From the NCBI GenBank assembly GCA_030727885.1, contig JANRAT010000249.1, positions 1,707-16,396 of the forward strand: a stretch of 14,690 bases of DNA, written 5' to 3'. This DNA is from Rhodospirillales bacterium. Its GTDB lineage: Bacteria; Pseudomonadota; Alphaproteobacteria; Rhodospirillales; Casp-alpha2. Positions 1 through 7,528 of the stretch are shown here, piece by piece. How positions within the stretch are numbered: position 1 is the first letter of the stretch; every line of letters begins with the position of its first letter. Under the pieces are notes generated by a model, which was given only the letters and a program-made list of their open reading frames with translations, was not told where the DNA came from and did not search any database. The position numbers and the translations under genes were made by a program.

Positions 1-651
1 GTGCAGACGCTGAGGCCCGTGCGCGCCGAGCAGCAGGGTTTGTTCGATATCCGCGGTCCGTGACGGACCGGTAATCCAGTTGACGGTGCGCGGCATTGTT
101 CCGCTTCCATAATTATTACGTATCCGATTCCAAACGGTTTCGTAGTTACCGGCAATATCATCCGCATGAATGACAACAATGTGGTCGAGCGGCAGGAAAT
201 TCAACGATGTCGGCGTTTCTGGCCCTGATGTCATCACCAGCGTGCCGGTTTCCGCCACACCACCGTACGCTACGCTGACGGAAACCCCATCGTCGCCCTG
301 ACCGCGGCCTTCATCGACCATCAGCGACGTTTTCAACTGCCAATCAAGCCCGGTCAGCATCGGGTGCGGTGCGATCTTGATTCGTGCCGGCAACTGATGG
401 GTGCGTAGATAATCGCTGACACATGCAGCAATTTCATGAGGTGAGCTGATTTTGGAGATGGTGGCGTTGACCCGGGAGGCTTCGTTACAGAAAAGATCAA
501 CACGCTGCGCTTTATCGAGATCGCCGCGTTTGGGTATAAGATTACTATGATGATCTTGAATGTGCTGTGAGGCCGGGTTTTCTGAACTAAGATTATTAGA
601 GTGACCCAATTTAGTCTTTAACCGGCCTAGTATGTCTTCCCGGGCCCCCAT
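1..651 (-). CDS. lutC: LutC, lactate utilization LUD-domain protein (3' end cut by window edge)
   Basis: This is the third subunit of the LutABC complex, which supports oxidation of L-lactate to pyruvate in many bacteria. The reading frame is open from the ATG at 651 to the window edge, giving 217 residues that begin MGAREDILGRLK. The C-terminal part contains the LUD-family signature TGPSRTADIEQTLLLGAHGP, the strongest marker, and the visible end (QRLH) suggests that only a few residues are missing. A GVAETGTLV segment in the middle also fits the family. The start overlaps the lutB stop by one base (TGATG), which indicates translational coupling and supports this start. No iron-sulfur cysteines are expected or seen. 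The linker coded around 540-630 is more AT-rich than the rest of the gene, as is common for a poorly conserved spacer. The assignment is firm at family level; lactate as substrate is inferred from the neighbouring lutA and lutB. Confidence 0.9.
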   Translation of the reverse strand, partial: MGAREDILGRLKTKLGHSNNLSSENPASQHIQDHHSNLIPKRGDLDKAQRVDLFCNEASRVNATISKISSPHEIAACVSDYLRTHQLPARIKIAPHPMLTGLDWQLKTSLMVDEGRGQGDDGVSVSVAYGGVAETGTLVMTSGPETPTSLNFLPLDHIVVIHADDIAGNYETVWNRIRNNYGSGTMPRTVNWITGPSRTADIEQTLLLGAHGPQRLH

Positions 652-2102
652 CAATGCACCTTTTTTCGCATAAGCGCACCGCTTTGATCGCCACGACCGC
701 CTTTATGGTATTGATGGATAAATGTGTCCCCTGCTGGAGCAGCCAAATCACGTTTTGAGGTCCAGGCCGTGGCAAACGGCATTGAATGAAAACGCCCCCG
801 GCCACCGAACTGACCAAGAATACTGACACCGATACCCATGAAGAACCGGTAGAGCGCCGGGTGTTTGGCCAGCCAGGCCCAGCTTTTGAGCGCCCAGCGG
901 GCAGTTTTGGAGCCCATTTCCGCTCGGAACTGCCGCTCGCGCCACTTACGCAGCATTTTCGGCAGGGGAATTCGCATCGGACAGACGCTTTCGCACTTCC
1001 CGCACAAGGTCGAGGCATTCGGCAGATGCTGCGCCTCTACCATGCCGATCAGACTGGGGATCAGTACCGCCCCCATCGGGCCGGAATAAACCCAGCCATA
1101 GGCATGCCCGCCGACGGATTTGTAGATCGGACAATGGTTGAGACAGGCGCCGCAGCGAATACAGCGCAGCATTTCGTGAAATTCACTGCCGATCATCTCG
1201 GAACGACCGTTATCCAGCAAAACAACGTGATATTCTTCCGGTCCGTCCAGATCACCAGGCCGTTTCGGGCCGGTGCAGAACGTCGTGTAGACGGAAATCT
1301 CCTGTCCCGTCGCCGAACGCGCCAGAACCCTCAGAATGGTCGATGCGTCTTCCAGCGTCGGGACGATCTTTTCAATGCTCGCCAGCACAATATGTACGCG
1401 CGGCAGATTGTTGGTGAGATCGGCATTGCCTTCATTGGTGACAAGAACGTTGGTACCGGTCTCGGCGATCAGCAAGTTGGCGCCGGTCAGACCGACATCG
1501 GCACCGAGAAACTTTTCACGAAGCTTGGCGCGGGCTTCCTCAAGCAGGGCGCGCGGCTCCTCGAGCGGGCGATCATAGTCGAGATCTCGATGCGCATCGC
1601 GAAATGTTTCCGCAACCTGTTCCTTGGACAGATGGATCGCCGGTGCAATGATGTGGCTGGGCGGCTCCTTGCGAAGCTGGATGATGTATTCACCAAGGTC
1701 CGTCTCGACCGGCTCGATGTCATTTTCCTCAAGAAACGCATTGATCGCGATTTCCTCGCTGATCATCGACTTGCTTTTCGTTACTGTCCTGGCACCGGCC
1801 TTCTGGCAAATACCGAGAATGGTCTGGCGTGCCTCTTCGGCATCCCGGCACCAGTGCACGTGGCCACCGCTTTCGATGACTTTCTTCTCGTAGGCTTCGA
1901 GGTAGTGATCGAGATTTTCCAGCACGTGATTTTTGATATCGCGGGCCTGATCACGGAGGCCTTCGAATTCCGGCATGCGCGCTGCCGCCTCAGCCCGGCG
2001 TACCGGAAACCCGTGCGTCAGCTTGGCCAAAGCCGCCTGCAACGGTTCATCGATAAGGGCGGCGCGGGCATTTTGTTTGAATCTCGGCGAGGTTGCTTCC
2101 AT
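651..2102 (-). CDS. lutB: LutB, lactate utilization iron-sulfur protein
   Basis: LutB is the iron-sulfur electron-transfer subunit of the LutABC lactate oxidation system. The 483-residue product is close to the usual family length of about 475. An N-terminal LUD domain (roughly residues 70-300, with segments such as TVTKSKSMISEEI and GADVGLTGANLLIAETGT) is followed by two ferredoxin-type cysteine clusters. The first is CIRCGACLNHCP near residues 311-322, and the second is CGKCESVCP near 363-371; together they should bind two 4Fe-4S clusters. A basic C-terminal extension follows, as in other LutB proteins. The start lies 10 bases after the lutA stop, with an AGGGA-type ribosome site overlapping the lutA end, and the stop overlaps the lutC start. 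The gene is therefore central in a coupled lutABC unit. A long open frame on the opposite strand (786-2192) is a shadow of this gene. Confidence 0.93.
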   Translation of the reverse strand: MEATSPRFKQNARAALIDEPLQAALAKLTHGFPVRRAEAAARMPEFEGLRDQARDIKNHVLENLDHYLEAYEKKVIESGGHVHWCRDAEEARQTILGICQKAGARTVTKSKSMISEEIAINAFLEENDIEPVETDLGEYIIQLRKEPPSHIIAPAIHLSKEQVAETFRDAHRDLDYDRPLEEPRALLEEARAKLREKFLGADVGLTGANLLIAETGTNVLVTNEGNADLTNNLPRVHIVLASIEKIVPTLEDASTILRVLARSATGQEISVYTTFCTGPKRPGDLDGPEEYHVVLLDNGRSEMIGSEFHEMLRCIRCGACLNHCPIYKSVGGHAYGWVYSGPMGAVLIPSLIGMVEAQHLPNASTLCGKCESVCPMRIPLPKMLRKWRERQFRAEMGSKTARWALKSWAWLAKHPALYRFFMGIGVSILGQFGGRGRFHSMPFATAWTSKRDLAAPAGDTFIHQYHKGGRGDQSGALMRKKVH

Positions 2103-2112
2103 GCGGGTTTCC

Positions 2113-2889
2113 CTATTCCGCGTCCATCGGCTCGCCGATTGCCGGCGCCGCCGTCATCCCGGCCAGCACTTCCGCGGCATGACGGGCCTTAACGGGAATA
2201 CCCCGGCGCTGCAGTCTGCCGGCAATGTTCATCAGACAGCCGAGATCGCCGGCCAGAACGGTGTCAGCGCCAGTGGCAACAATGTCATCAATTTTTGCAT
2301 CGACCATTTTTTCTGAAATGTCCGGATACTTGACGCAGAAAAGACCGCCGAACCCGCAGCAGGTTTCCGTCTCCACGCCTTCATTGAGCTGCAGGCCCTC
2401 TATCGACGTCAGCAACGCGCGGGGCTGGTCCTTGATGCCAAGTTCGCGTAGTCCCGAACAGGAATCATGATAGGTCACCGTCCCGGCAAAAGGTGCATCA
2501 AATTTTGTGGCGCCTCGAATGTCAGCCAGAAAAGACATCAGCTCGAATGTCTTGTCGGCCAGGCGCTGCGCTCTCGGTCCCCATTCGGCATCATCCGCAA
2601 ACATTTCCGGATAATGCATCTTGATCATGCCGCCGCACGAACCCGAAGGTGCGACCACATAATCGAACGACTCAAACGTCTGTATGACGTTTTTGGCGAT
2701 GTCTCTGGCATCAGCAGTATCGCCGGAATTATAAGCCGGTTGCCCGCAACAGGTCTGGGCCTGCGGCACCTCGACCTGGCAGCCGACATCTTCGAGCAGT
2801 TTGACGGCCGCAAATCCGACCACCGGCCGCATCAGATCGACGAGGCAAGTCGCAAACAGGCCAACACGGGGTTGCAATGGATCAGACAT
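2113..2889 (-). CDS. lutA: LutA, lactate utilization CCG-domain protein
   Basis: LutA belongs to the family of two-CCG-domain proteins related to the GlpC and heterodisulfide reductase B subunits; these cysteine-rich domains bind iron-sulfur centres or redox partners. The first CCG motif is in QTCCGQPAYNSG and the second in ETCCGFGGLFCVKYP, and the N-terminal segment VGLFATCLVDLMRP is typical. The product is about 258 residues from the ATG at 2889. An upstream GTG at 2913 would add eight residues (MLTAHSLR) but has no ribosome site and family members usually begin close to the VGLF segment, so I prefer 2889. The site there is itself weak (GAGA just ahead of ATG), so the start is uncertain. 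It follows mltA by about 51 bases on the same strand and precedes lutB by 10 bases. Confidence 0.9.
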   Translation of the reverse strand: MSDPLQPRVGLFATCLVDLMRPVVGFAAVKLLEDVGCQVEVPQAQTCCGQPAYNSGDTADARDIAKNVIQTFESFDYVVAPSGSCGGMIKMHYPEMFADDAEWGPRAQRLADKTFELMSFLADIRGATKFDAPFAGTVTYHDSCSGLRELGIKDQPRALLTSIEGLQLNEGVETETCCGFGGLFCVKYPDISEKMVDAKIDDIVATGADTVLAGDLGCLMNIAGRLQRRGIPVKARHAAEVLAGMTAAPAIGEPMDAE

Positions 2890-2940
2890 TCTCAAAGAAT
2901 GTGCTGTCAGCACGATGTTGGCAAGAACGTTAGGCAGCCG

Positions 2941-4170
2941 TCATTGTGACGCCGGCGCAACTCGTTCAGCCGCTTTCGGCAGTAAAAGATAATAGCTGCC
3001 ACGTTGCTTCATCAGCCCCGCTCTTTTCGCCGCTGTCTCTCCGAAGCCCCAGAAAACATCACCCCTGACGGGGCCCTTGATGGCACTCCCGGTATCCTGT
3101 GCCAGCATGACACGGCGAAATGGTCGCCCATCAATCGGGTCGGTGGTATCAAGCCAAAGCGGAATGCCAAGCGGCAAGAAGGCCCGGTCAACAGCAAGGC
3201 TGCGGCCCGGTGTCAGGGCAATCCCCTGTGCACCAATCGGCCCGTCGCCTTCAATGACGCGGAAGAAAACAAAGGATTCGTTTTTATTCATCAATTCTGT
3301 GCCGGCTGCCGGATACGCACGCAACCAGTCCATAATCGCCGGTGCGGTAACGTCATTAAGGGGCATCACCCCTTTGGCAACCAGTTCGCGTCCGATCGAG
3401 GTATAGCGTCGACCGTTTCGGCCGGCATAGCCGACCCGTACGTGCGAGCCATCCGGCAGACGCACACGGCCCGAACCCTGAATATGCAGAAAAAAGGCCT
3501 CAACCGGATCGGCAACCCAGAGCAGTTCAAGACCGCGTCCTCTGAGCGCACCATTATTGATTTCCGCCCGTGAATAAAACGGCACCAGCTTGTTATCCGT
3601 AAGCCGACCCGCAAGCTGTGTGCCGGCATATTCAGGCCTGAATTCGCCAAGATCAATCAACACAAGATCAAGGGGACGGGAATAAATGGGAATTTGATAT
3701 TCTGCTTCTGCAGCCCAGCGTCCTTTCAGCTCTGGCTCATAATAGCCTGTGAAAAGACCGTCGGTATCGCGGCTACTGGCTGCCTGGTAAGCAATAAAGC
3801 GGGTTTCAAAAAAATATTTCGCTTCGATCTTGTTGTCCGGACGAATAAGCCGGGCATCCTTGCAGATTTTCTGCCAGTCCCCATAAGTGCCCATCAGCTC
3901 GTTGCTGCCGATAGCCACTTTCGCGTCTTTCTTGTCGATAACGGCGCAGGATCGGATAAGCACCGGCAGCGCTTCGGCGAAGTTGTCACCGTTCCAGCCG
4001 CTCAGCTTATCAAAACCTACGGGGTATAAATTCAGCACCGATGGCTCGGCGGGTGTGGTGGGCGCATCCGGCTGCGGCAAGCTCAGGCCTGAACAGCCGG
4101 CGAGCAACAGCACAGCAGCCACAGTAAACCATTGTCCTATAGCAAAATGGCCAGGACGATGCTGCCGCAT
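2941..4170 (-). CDS. mltA: MltA, membrane-bound lytic murein transglycosylase A
   Basis: MltA cleaves the glycan backbone of peptidoglycan, leaving 1,6-anhydromuramic ends, and acts from the inner face of the outer membrane. The 409-residue product starts with a lipoprotein signal: a hydrophobic stretch at about residues 14-24 and a lipobox LLAGC with Cys26 as the lipidation site. The MltA domain shows DGLFTGYYEPELKG, FFLHIQGSGRVRL and GYAGRNGRRYTSIG. The C-terminal 3D domain contains LAQDTGSAIKGPVRGD, with Asp359 as the likely catalytic aspartate and Asp371 a second conserved acid. The ATG directly abuts the TAA stop of the Tim44-like gene (4171-4173), so the two are probably translated from one message. 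The pairing with a Tim44-like gene near secB and fxsA is common in alphaproteobacteria. Confidence 0.94.
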   Translation of the reverse strand: MRQHRPGHFAIGQWFTVAAVLLLAGCSGLSLPQPDAPTTPAEPSVLNLYPVGFDKLSGWNGDNFAEALPVLIRSCAVIDKKDAKVAIGSNELMGTYGDWQKICKDARLIRPDNKIEAKYFFETRFIAYQAASSRDTDGLFTGYYEPELKGRWAAEAEYQIPIYSRPLDLVLIDLGEFRPEYAGTQLAGRLTDNKLVPFYSRAEINNGALRGRGLELLWVADPVEAFFLHIQGSGRVRLPDGSHVRVGYAGRNGRRYTSIGRELVAKGVMPLNDVTAPAIMDWLRAYPAAGTELMNKNESFVFFRVIEGDGPIGAQGIALTPGRSLAVDRAFLPLGIPLWLDTTDPIDGRPFRRVMLAQDTGSAIKGPVRGDVFWGFGETAAKRAGLMKQRGSYYLLLPKAAERVAPASQ

Positions 4171-4869
4171 TTAGTTATTGCTCTCGGTACCGATCAGCGT
4201 CCAGTTCGGATCCGATGACCGGGTATCACGGGAGAACGTCCAGAAATCCGTTACATCTATCACTTCATTCGGATTGCCGTCGATTATGTTGCCATCCGCA
4301 TCACGCAGTGCACTGATCTGTTCGGAGACGAACTTGACGGTGACGACGCTGTGATGACCATCCATCAGAGCTTCGATAATTTTGGCCGAGCGAATACCCA
4401 CCAGCGTGTCTTCCAGAACTTCACCGGATTTTTCACGATCCGCGATCGCATCCTCGAGAGTTTTGTACACTTCCGGGCTGAGCAGGCTTTTCAGTGTTTT
4501 CCGGTCATTCGACGAAAATCCGTTGAGGATCATTTCAAACGCCATCTTCGAGCCTGCAACAAATTCATCGGCATCAAATTTCGGATTGGCGACGCGGATC
4601 TGCGTCAGGCCAACAGCGACCGGATCGTTCATGTCGACATCCTGGGCAGGCTGCTCCTGCGGATATTCGCTGCGGTCCGGCAACTGCACGACATTATCTT
4701 TGTCCGTGTGCTCGGCATCGGCTTCGGCCTGTTCATCTTTCCGGAATATATCCGGATAGCCGCCTTCATGCCCATCTCGACGGCCCAGAACCTTTCTGAG
4801 CCTTAAAATAAGGAACCCGGCAATCATCGCCAGAATGATAATATCGAAAAATTGAAATTCGCCGCTCAT
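4171..4869 (-). CDS. Tim44-like domain membrane protein
   Basis: This 232-residue protein belongs to the bacterial Tim44-like family, related to the C-terminal domain of the mitochondrial import motor subunit Tim44. One membrane segment lies at residues 8-23 (FDIIILAMIAGFLILR), followed by a basic stretch (RLRKVLGRR) and an acidic linker of about 50 residues. The Tim44-like lipid-associating domain runs from about residue 90 to 230, with segments FDADEFVAGSKMAFEMIL and DVTDFWTFSRDTRSSDPNWTL that are typical. The N-terminus is probably outside and the domain cytoplasmic or periplasmic; topology is not certain. A good AAGGA ribosome site sits four bases before the ATG (complement of 4874-4878). 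The gene is divergent from fxsA and directly abuts mltA. The precise function in bacteria is not settled; membrane protein assembly is a reasonable inference from the family. Confidence 0.87.
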   Translation of the reverse strand: MSGEFQFFDIIILAMIAGFLILRLRKVLGRRDGHEGGYPDIFRKDEQAEADAEHTDKDNVVQLPDRSEYPQEQPAQDVDMNDPVAVGLTQIRVANPKFDADEFVAGSKMAFEMILNGFSSNDRKTLKSLLSPEVYKTLEDAIADREKSGEVLEDTLVGIRSAKIIEALMDGHHSVVTVKFVSEQISALRDADGNIIDGNPNEVIDVTDFWTFSRDTRSSDPNWTLIGTESNN

Positions 4870-5063
4870 GATATCCTTGACCCCAAGGGCCTTGCCTGTT
4901 GTCGTAAGCCGATGTGTGCCGCTACAGTGTCGCCCTCAACGCCTCGAACAAAGTATCGGCTCGGAGGCACTACGTCCAGAACGACAGCATGGCACAAATG
5001 CAGCGGTTGCCCGGTTGTCGTACCCTTTAAATAAGCCGGTCAGCCCGCCGGAACAAGGCACCC
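4870..5063. promoter_or_regulatory. Divergent promoter region between Tim44-like gene and fxsA
   Basis: This 194-base gap separates two divergent genes, so it must contain promoters for both. Toward fxsA, a TTGCCC at 5007-5012 with AT-rich TTTAAATAA at 5026-5034 is the best candidate, but spacing is short and the match is modest. The 9-mer GTTGTCGTA occurs twice (4898-4906 and 5014-5022), both in the same orientation. I see no RNA gene or reading frame worth calling. The existence of the promoters follows from gene arrangement; the specific boxes are weak. Confidence 0.4.
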
Positions 5064-5597
5064 ATGATTTTACTGATATTCTTAGCATTTATCACCATCC
5101 CGGTTATCGAGATTGCTGTCTTCATTCAGGTCGGTGAACGGATCGGCGTCTGGCCGACCATCGGCATCGTTATCGCAACGGCAATGCTCGGTACCGCCAT
5201 GCTCCGCCAGCAGGGTATTTCCATCTTGTTCCGCATCCAGGAGAACCTCGCTGCCAACCGCATTCCGGTGCATGAACTGTTCGATGGTGTCTGTCTGGTC
5301 ATCGCCGGAGCGCTGCTGCTGACACCGGGGTTTGTCACTGACAGCATAGGCTTGCTGCTTTTTATTCCACCATTGCGACGCTGGATCGCCGGCGAAATCG
5401 GCAAACGTTTCATCGCCAAAGCCAACGTACAGTTCTCCTCTGACTTCCAGGAAGGGACTGGCTCCGTTTATACCGGCGATGCGGACGGACCAATCATTGA
5501 TGGCGACTTTCAGGACATAACTGAAAGCCCCGACGCGGCCCAACCCGCTTCCAGACGGCTCGATCATGACGATAAAACCGGCAAACCCGGCACCTGA
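5064..5597 (+). CDS. fxsA: FxsA-family membrane protein
   Basis: FxsA is a cytoplasmic membrane protein, first named in E. coli as a suppressor of F-plasmid exclusion of phage T7; its normal role is unclear. The 177-residue product has the family pattern: a first membrane segment at residues 1-20 (LIFLAFITIPVIEIAVFI), the motif PVIEI and GxxIG, a second segment around 28-46, and a third hydrophobic hairpin around 72-100 with LLLTPGFVTDSIGLLLFIPPLR. The last 60 residues are hydrophilic and acidic, as in other family members, and vary in length. The start has AAGG five bases upstream (5055-5058). It lies divergent from the Tim44-like gene and 97 bases ahead of secB on the same strand, a neighbourhood typical of alphaproteobacteria. 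Confidence 0.92.
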   Translation: MILLIFLAFITIPVIEIAVFIQVGERIGVWPTIGIVIATAMLGTAMLRQQGISILFRIQENLAANRIPVHELFDGVCLVIAGALLLTPGFVTDSIGLLLFIPPLRRWIAGEIGKRFIAKANVQFSSDFQEGTGSVYTGDADGPIIDGDFQDITESPDAAQPASRRLDHDDKTGKPGT

Positions 5598-5682
5598 TCC
5601 GGACCGCGTTAAGCAATAGTGAACACCTCAGGCGATATTGTCGTTCCGCTTTAGACATGTTACCAGAAGCCCGAAATCGCAT

Positions 5683-5688
5683 GAGGAG
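5683..5688 (+). promoter_or_regulatory. Ribosome binding site fixing the secB start
   Basis: GAGGAG lies six bases ahead of the ATG at 5695. It decides between this start and an upstream in-frame TTG at 5638, whose extra 19 residues (rich in Arg, His and Ser) do not resemble any SecB N-terminus. Confidence 0.75.
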
Positions 5689-5694
5689 AGCCCG

Positions 5695-6180
5695 ATGGCC
5701 GACGCACAGACGCCAACCAGCACAGAAGCGCCCGAACAGGCCGCTGCGCCGCTGACAATCAATTCACAATATACCAAGGACCTGTCGTTCGAAGTGCCGA
5801 ACGCGCCCGGTGTGTTTGGTGACATGCAAAAGACGTCACCGGATATCAACATTGATATCAATGTCAGTGCCCGGCTTTTGCTCGACAACATCTATGAAGT
5901 GTCTCTCGGCGTGAATGCATCATGCAAAGTCGGTGACCATGTCGGTTTTATCATGGAACTGGTCTATGCCGGGGCTTTTACGCTCAACCTGCCGGAAGAA
6001 CACCGCAATGCTGTGTTGCTGATCGAATGCCCGCGGTTGCTGTTCCCGTTTGCCCGCAACATCATTGCCGATGTCACCCGTGACGGCGGCTTCCCGCCGG
6101 TGATGCTGGGCATGGTCGATTTTGTCGCCATGTACCAAAATCGCGTCCAGGAACAGACACCAGCCAAGACGGAAGTCTGA
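5695..6180 (+). CDS. secB: SecB, protein-export chaperone
   Basis: SecB is a tetrameric cytoplasmic chaperone that keeps preproteins unfolded and delivers them to SecA for Sec-dependent export. The product is 161 residues, starting MADAQTPTSTEAPEQ, an unstructured tail usual in alphaproteobacteria. The folded core starts at INSQYTKDLSFEVPNAPGVF, close to the family signature, and continues through ILLDNIYEVSLGVNA-like and LVYAGAFTLNL segments to ECPRLLFPFARNIIADVTRDGGFPPVMLGMVDF, the most conserved part. The acidic or polar tail after VDFVAMY is short. The start at 5695 is preferred over 5638 because of the GAGGAG site. The gene is convergent with dnaQ, only 15 bases apart, and is probably transcribed with fxsA or from its own promoter in the 97-base gap upstream. 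Confidence 0.96.
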   Translation: MADAQTPTSTEAPEQAAAPLTINSQYTKDLSFEVPNAPGVFGDMQKTSPDINIDINVSARLLLDNIYEVSLGVNASCKVGDHVGFIMELVYAGAFTLNLPEEHRNAVLLIECPRLLFPFARNIIADVTRDGGFPPVMLGMVDFVAMYQNRVQEQTPAKTEV

Positions 6181-6193
6181 TAATCCGGCTTTC

Positions 6194-6208
6194 GCTCAGG
6201 CCCTGAGC
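6194..6208. terminator. Possible hairpin between convergent secB and dnaQ
   Basis: GCTCAG (6194-6199) and CTGAGC (6203-6208) form a perfect six-base stem with a three-base loop just past the secB stop. A T-rich run (TTTTATTTTT, 6220-6229) follows on the plus strand, but about 11 bases later than in a standard intrinsic terminator. The hairpin overlaps the last codons of dnaQ. It could end secB transcription inefficiently or simply be chance. Confidence 0.3.
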
Positions 6209-6894
6209 CAGATCGGGTCTTTTATTTTTCCAAGAAATTCCGCGTGTCGCGCCAGTTCTTCAGAAGAAGCGGCGTGCTCGCGGGGGGCGCGGCGTCCGGA
6301 TGCGGCAATCGATGATCCGGCCTCGGCGTTGCCCGCCTGAGCTTCTTTGCCGGCAGCATTGGCGGCAAGGTCCATGCCGTGTTGACGGCCACCCAGCAAT
6401 TCGAGATACACCGACGCCAGCAACTGCGCGTCCAGAAGGGCGCCGTGCAATTGTCTGTCCGTCAGGTCAATGCCGAAGCGGCGGCATAGGGCATCCAGCG
6501 AGGCCTGGGCACCCGGAAACTTGCGCCGGGCCATGGTCACCGTATCAATGGCGCGACTTTTATCTATCGGGGTCATACCGATCAGATCCAGTTCCGCGTT
6601 GATAAAACCCATGTCGAAGGCAGCGTTGTGAATGACCAGCGGTGAATCGCCGACAAACTCGACGAAAGCTTCGGCAATGTCGGCAAAAACCGGATGTCCG
6701 CTCAGAAATTCGGCGCTCAGGCCATGCACCCGTTCCGCTTCTGCCGGCATGTCGCGTTCTGGATTGATGTACTGATGATAAACCGCACCGGTCGGGACGT
6801 GGTTCAACAATTCGACGCAGCCGATTTCAACGATCCTGTTCCCTGATTTGGGATCAAGGCCGGTGGTTTCGGTATCGAGTACAATTTCCCGCAT
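6196..6894 (-). CDS. dnaQ: DnaQ, DNA polymerase III epsilon subunit (3'-5' proofreading exonuclease)
   Basis: Epsilon is the proofreading exonuclease of the replicative DNA polymerase III core. The 232-residue product is a DEDDh exonuclease: Asp7 and Glu9 in LDTETTG, Asp94 in HNAAFD, and His150 with Asp155 in HGALLDAQ. The C-terminal tail, which binds the alpha subunit, ends in LGKIKDPIWLRA, a motif I associate with alphaproteobacterial epsilon. The region between about 175 and 215 is low in conservation and rich in Ala and Gly, as expected for a flexible linker. The start at 6894 is chosen over an upstream frame extension to 6963 because AGAGG lies a suitable distance upstream, family proteins begin at MREIVLDTETTG, and the extension would overlap coaE. 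It is the last gene of the ppsR operon, four bases after coaE. Confidence 0.95.
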   Translation of the reverse strand: MREIVLDTETTGLDPKSGNRIVEIGCVELLNHVPTGAVYHQYINPERDMPAEAERVHGLSAEFLSGHPVFADIAEAFVEFVGDSPLVIHNAAFDMGFINAELDLIGMTPIDKSRAIDTVTMARRKFPGAQASLDALCRRFGIDLTDRQLHGALLDAQLLASVYLELLGGRQHGMDLAANAAGKEAQAGNAEAGSSIAASGRRAPREHAASSEELARHAEFLGKIKDPIWLRA

Positions 6895-6898
6895 GCAA

Positions 6899-7528
6899 TC
6901 AACCTCTGGAACGTTTTTGCGGCGGCCAGTGTCGACCTTCCGACGAGCAAATGATTTTCGCAATTTGACGGATCATGAGCAAGCTGTGAGCGCGCCCTAG
7001 TCCCGTAAAAATCACAAAATCTGCTGCCCGGCGCTTTAAATCATCCGGTATCTGGTGTTTCAGGATCTCCTGAAAGCGTTCTTCCGTCATCCCCGGGCGG
7101 GACAGTACACGGCGGCGCTGTTCCCGGTAAGGCGCACTGACCACGGCCACGGCATCACATCGCCGCTCACCGCCGGATTCAAAAAGCAGCGGTATATCCA
7201 GAACCACTGCCGGGGTGCGGCGTCTGGCGTGAATGCCGAGAAACTTGTGACTTTGTTGGCGAACCATCGGATGCAGGATCGCCTCAAGCCGCTTCAGGGC
7301 CGCATCATCGCCGAACACCCGGCGCCCCAATGCGCGGCGGTCGATGGCGCCATCTTTCAGAACCCCGGAAAAGGCCTGAGAAACCGGGCTGACGGCAGCA
7401 CCGCCTTTGGCCATCAAGGCGTGAACCGTGGCATCCGAGTCATGTACCGGTATGCCGAGGCGTCTGAAATCACCCGCAGCAACGGTTTTCCCCATGCCGA
7501 TCGAGCCGGTTAATCCGAGAATGAACAT
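6899..7528 (-). CDS. coaE: CoaE, dephospho-CoA kinase
   Basis: CoaE phosphorylates the ribose 3'-hydroxyl of dephospho-CoA with ATP, the final step of coenzyme A synthesis, in the cytoplasm. The 209-residue product has the family start MFILGLTGSIGMGKT, with the P-loop GSIGMGKT at residues 8-15. It continues with GIPVHDSDATVHAL (the acidic DSD segment), ILHPMVR and the lid-adjacent VVLDIPLLFESG, all typical. Near the C-terminus an RPGMTEERFQEILKHQIPDDLKRRAADFVI segment replaces the more usual RxxMxxEEFxxILxxQxPxxEKRxxADxVI motif with small changes. The ATG overlaps the aroE stop by one base (TAATG), and the stop is four bases ahead of dnaQ. The length is normal. Confidence 0.94.
   Translation of the reverse strand: MFILGLTGSIGMGKTVAAGDFRRLGIPVHDSDATVHALMAKGGAAVSPVSQAFSGVLKDGAIDRRALGRRVFGDDAALKRLEAILHPMVRQQSHKFLGIHARRRTPAVVLDIPLLFESGGERRCDAVAVVSAPYREQRRRVLSRPGMTEERFQEILKHQIPDDLKRRAADFVIFTGLGRAHSLLMIRQIAKIICSSEGRHWPPQKRSRG

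Noticed and set aside
786..2192. 468-codon open frame on the plus strand antisense to lutB
   Set aside because: It mirrors lutB, which has full family motifs and cysteine clusters. The antisense translation has no recognisable domain and is rich in Arg and Gln, as is usual for such shadows in GC-rich genes.
4898..5022. Repeated GTTGTCGTA in the Tim44-like/fxsA gap, with a TTGTCGTAA also in the rho leader
   Set aside because: Nine bases repeated two or three times within 14.7 kb is near what chance allows, and the copies share no longer context.
5638..5694. Upstream TTG start for secB
   Set aside because: The extra 19 residues do not match SecB, and the GAGGAG site is correctly placed for ATG 5695.
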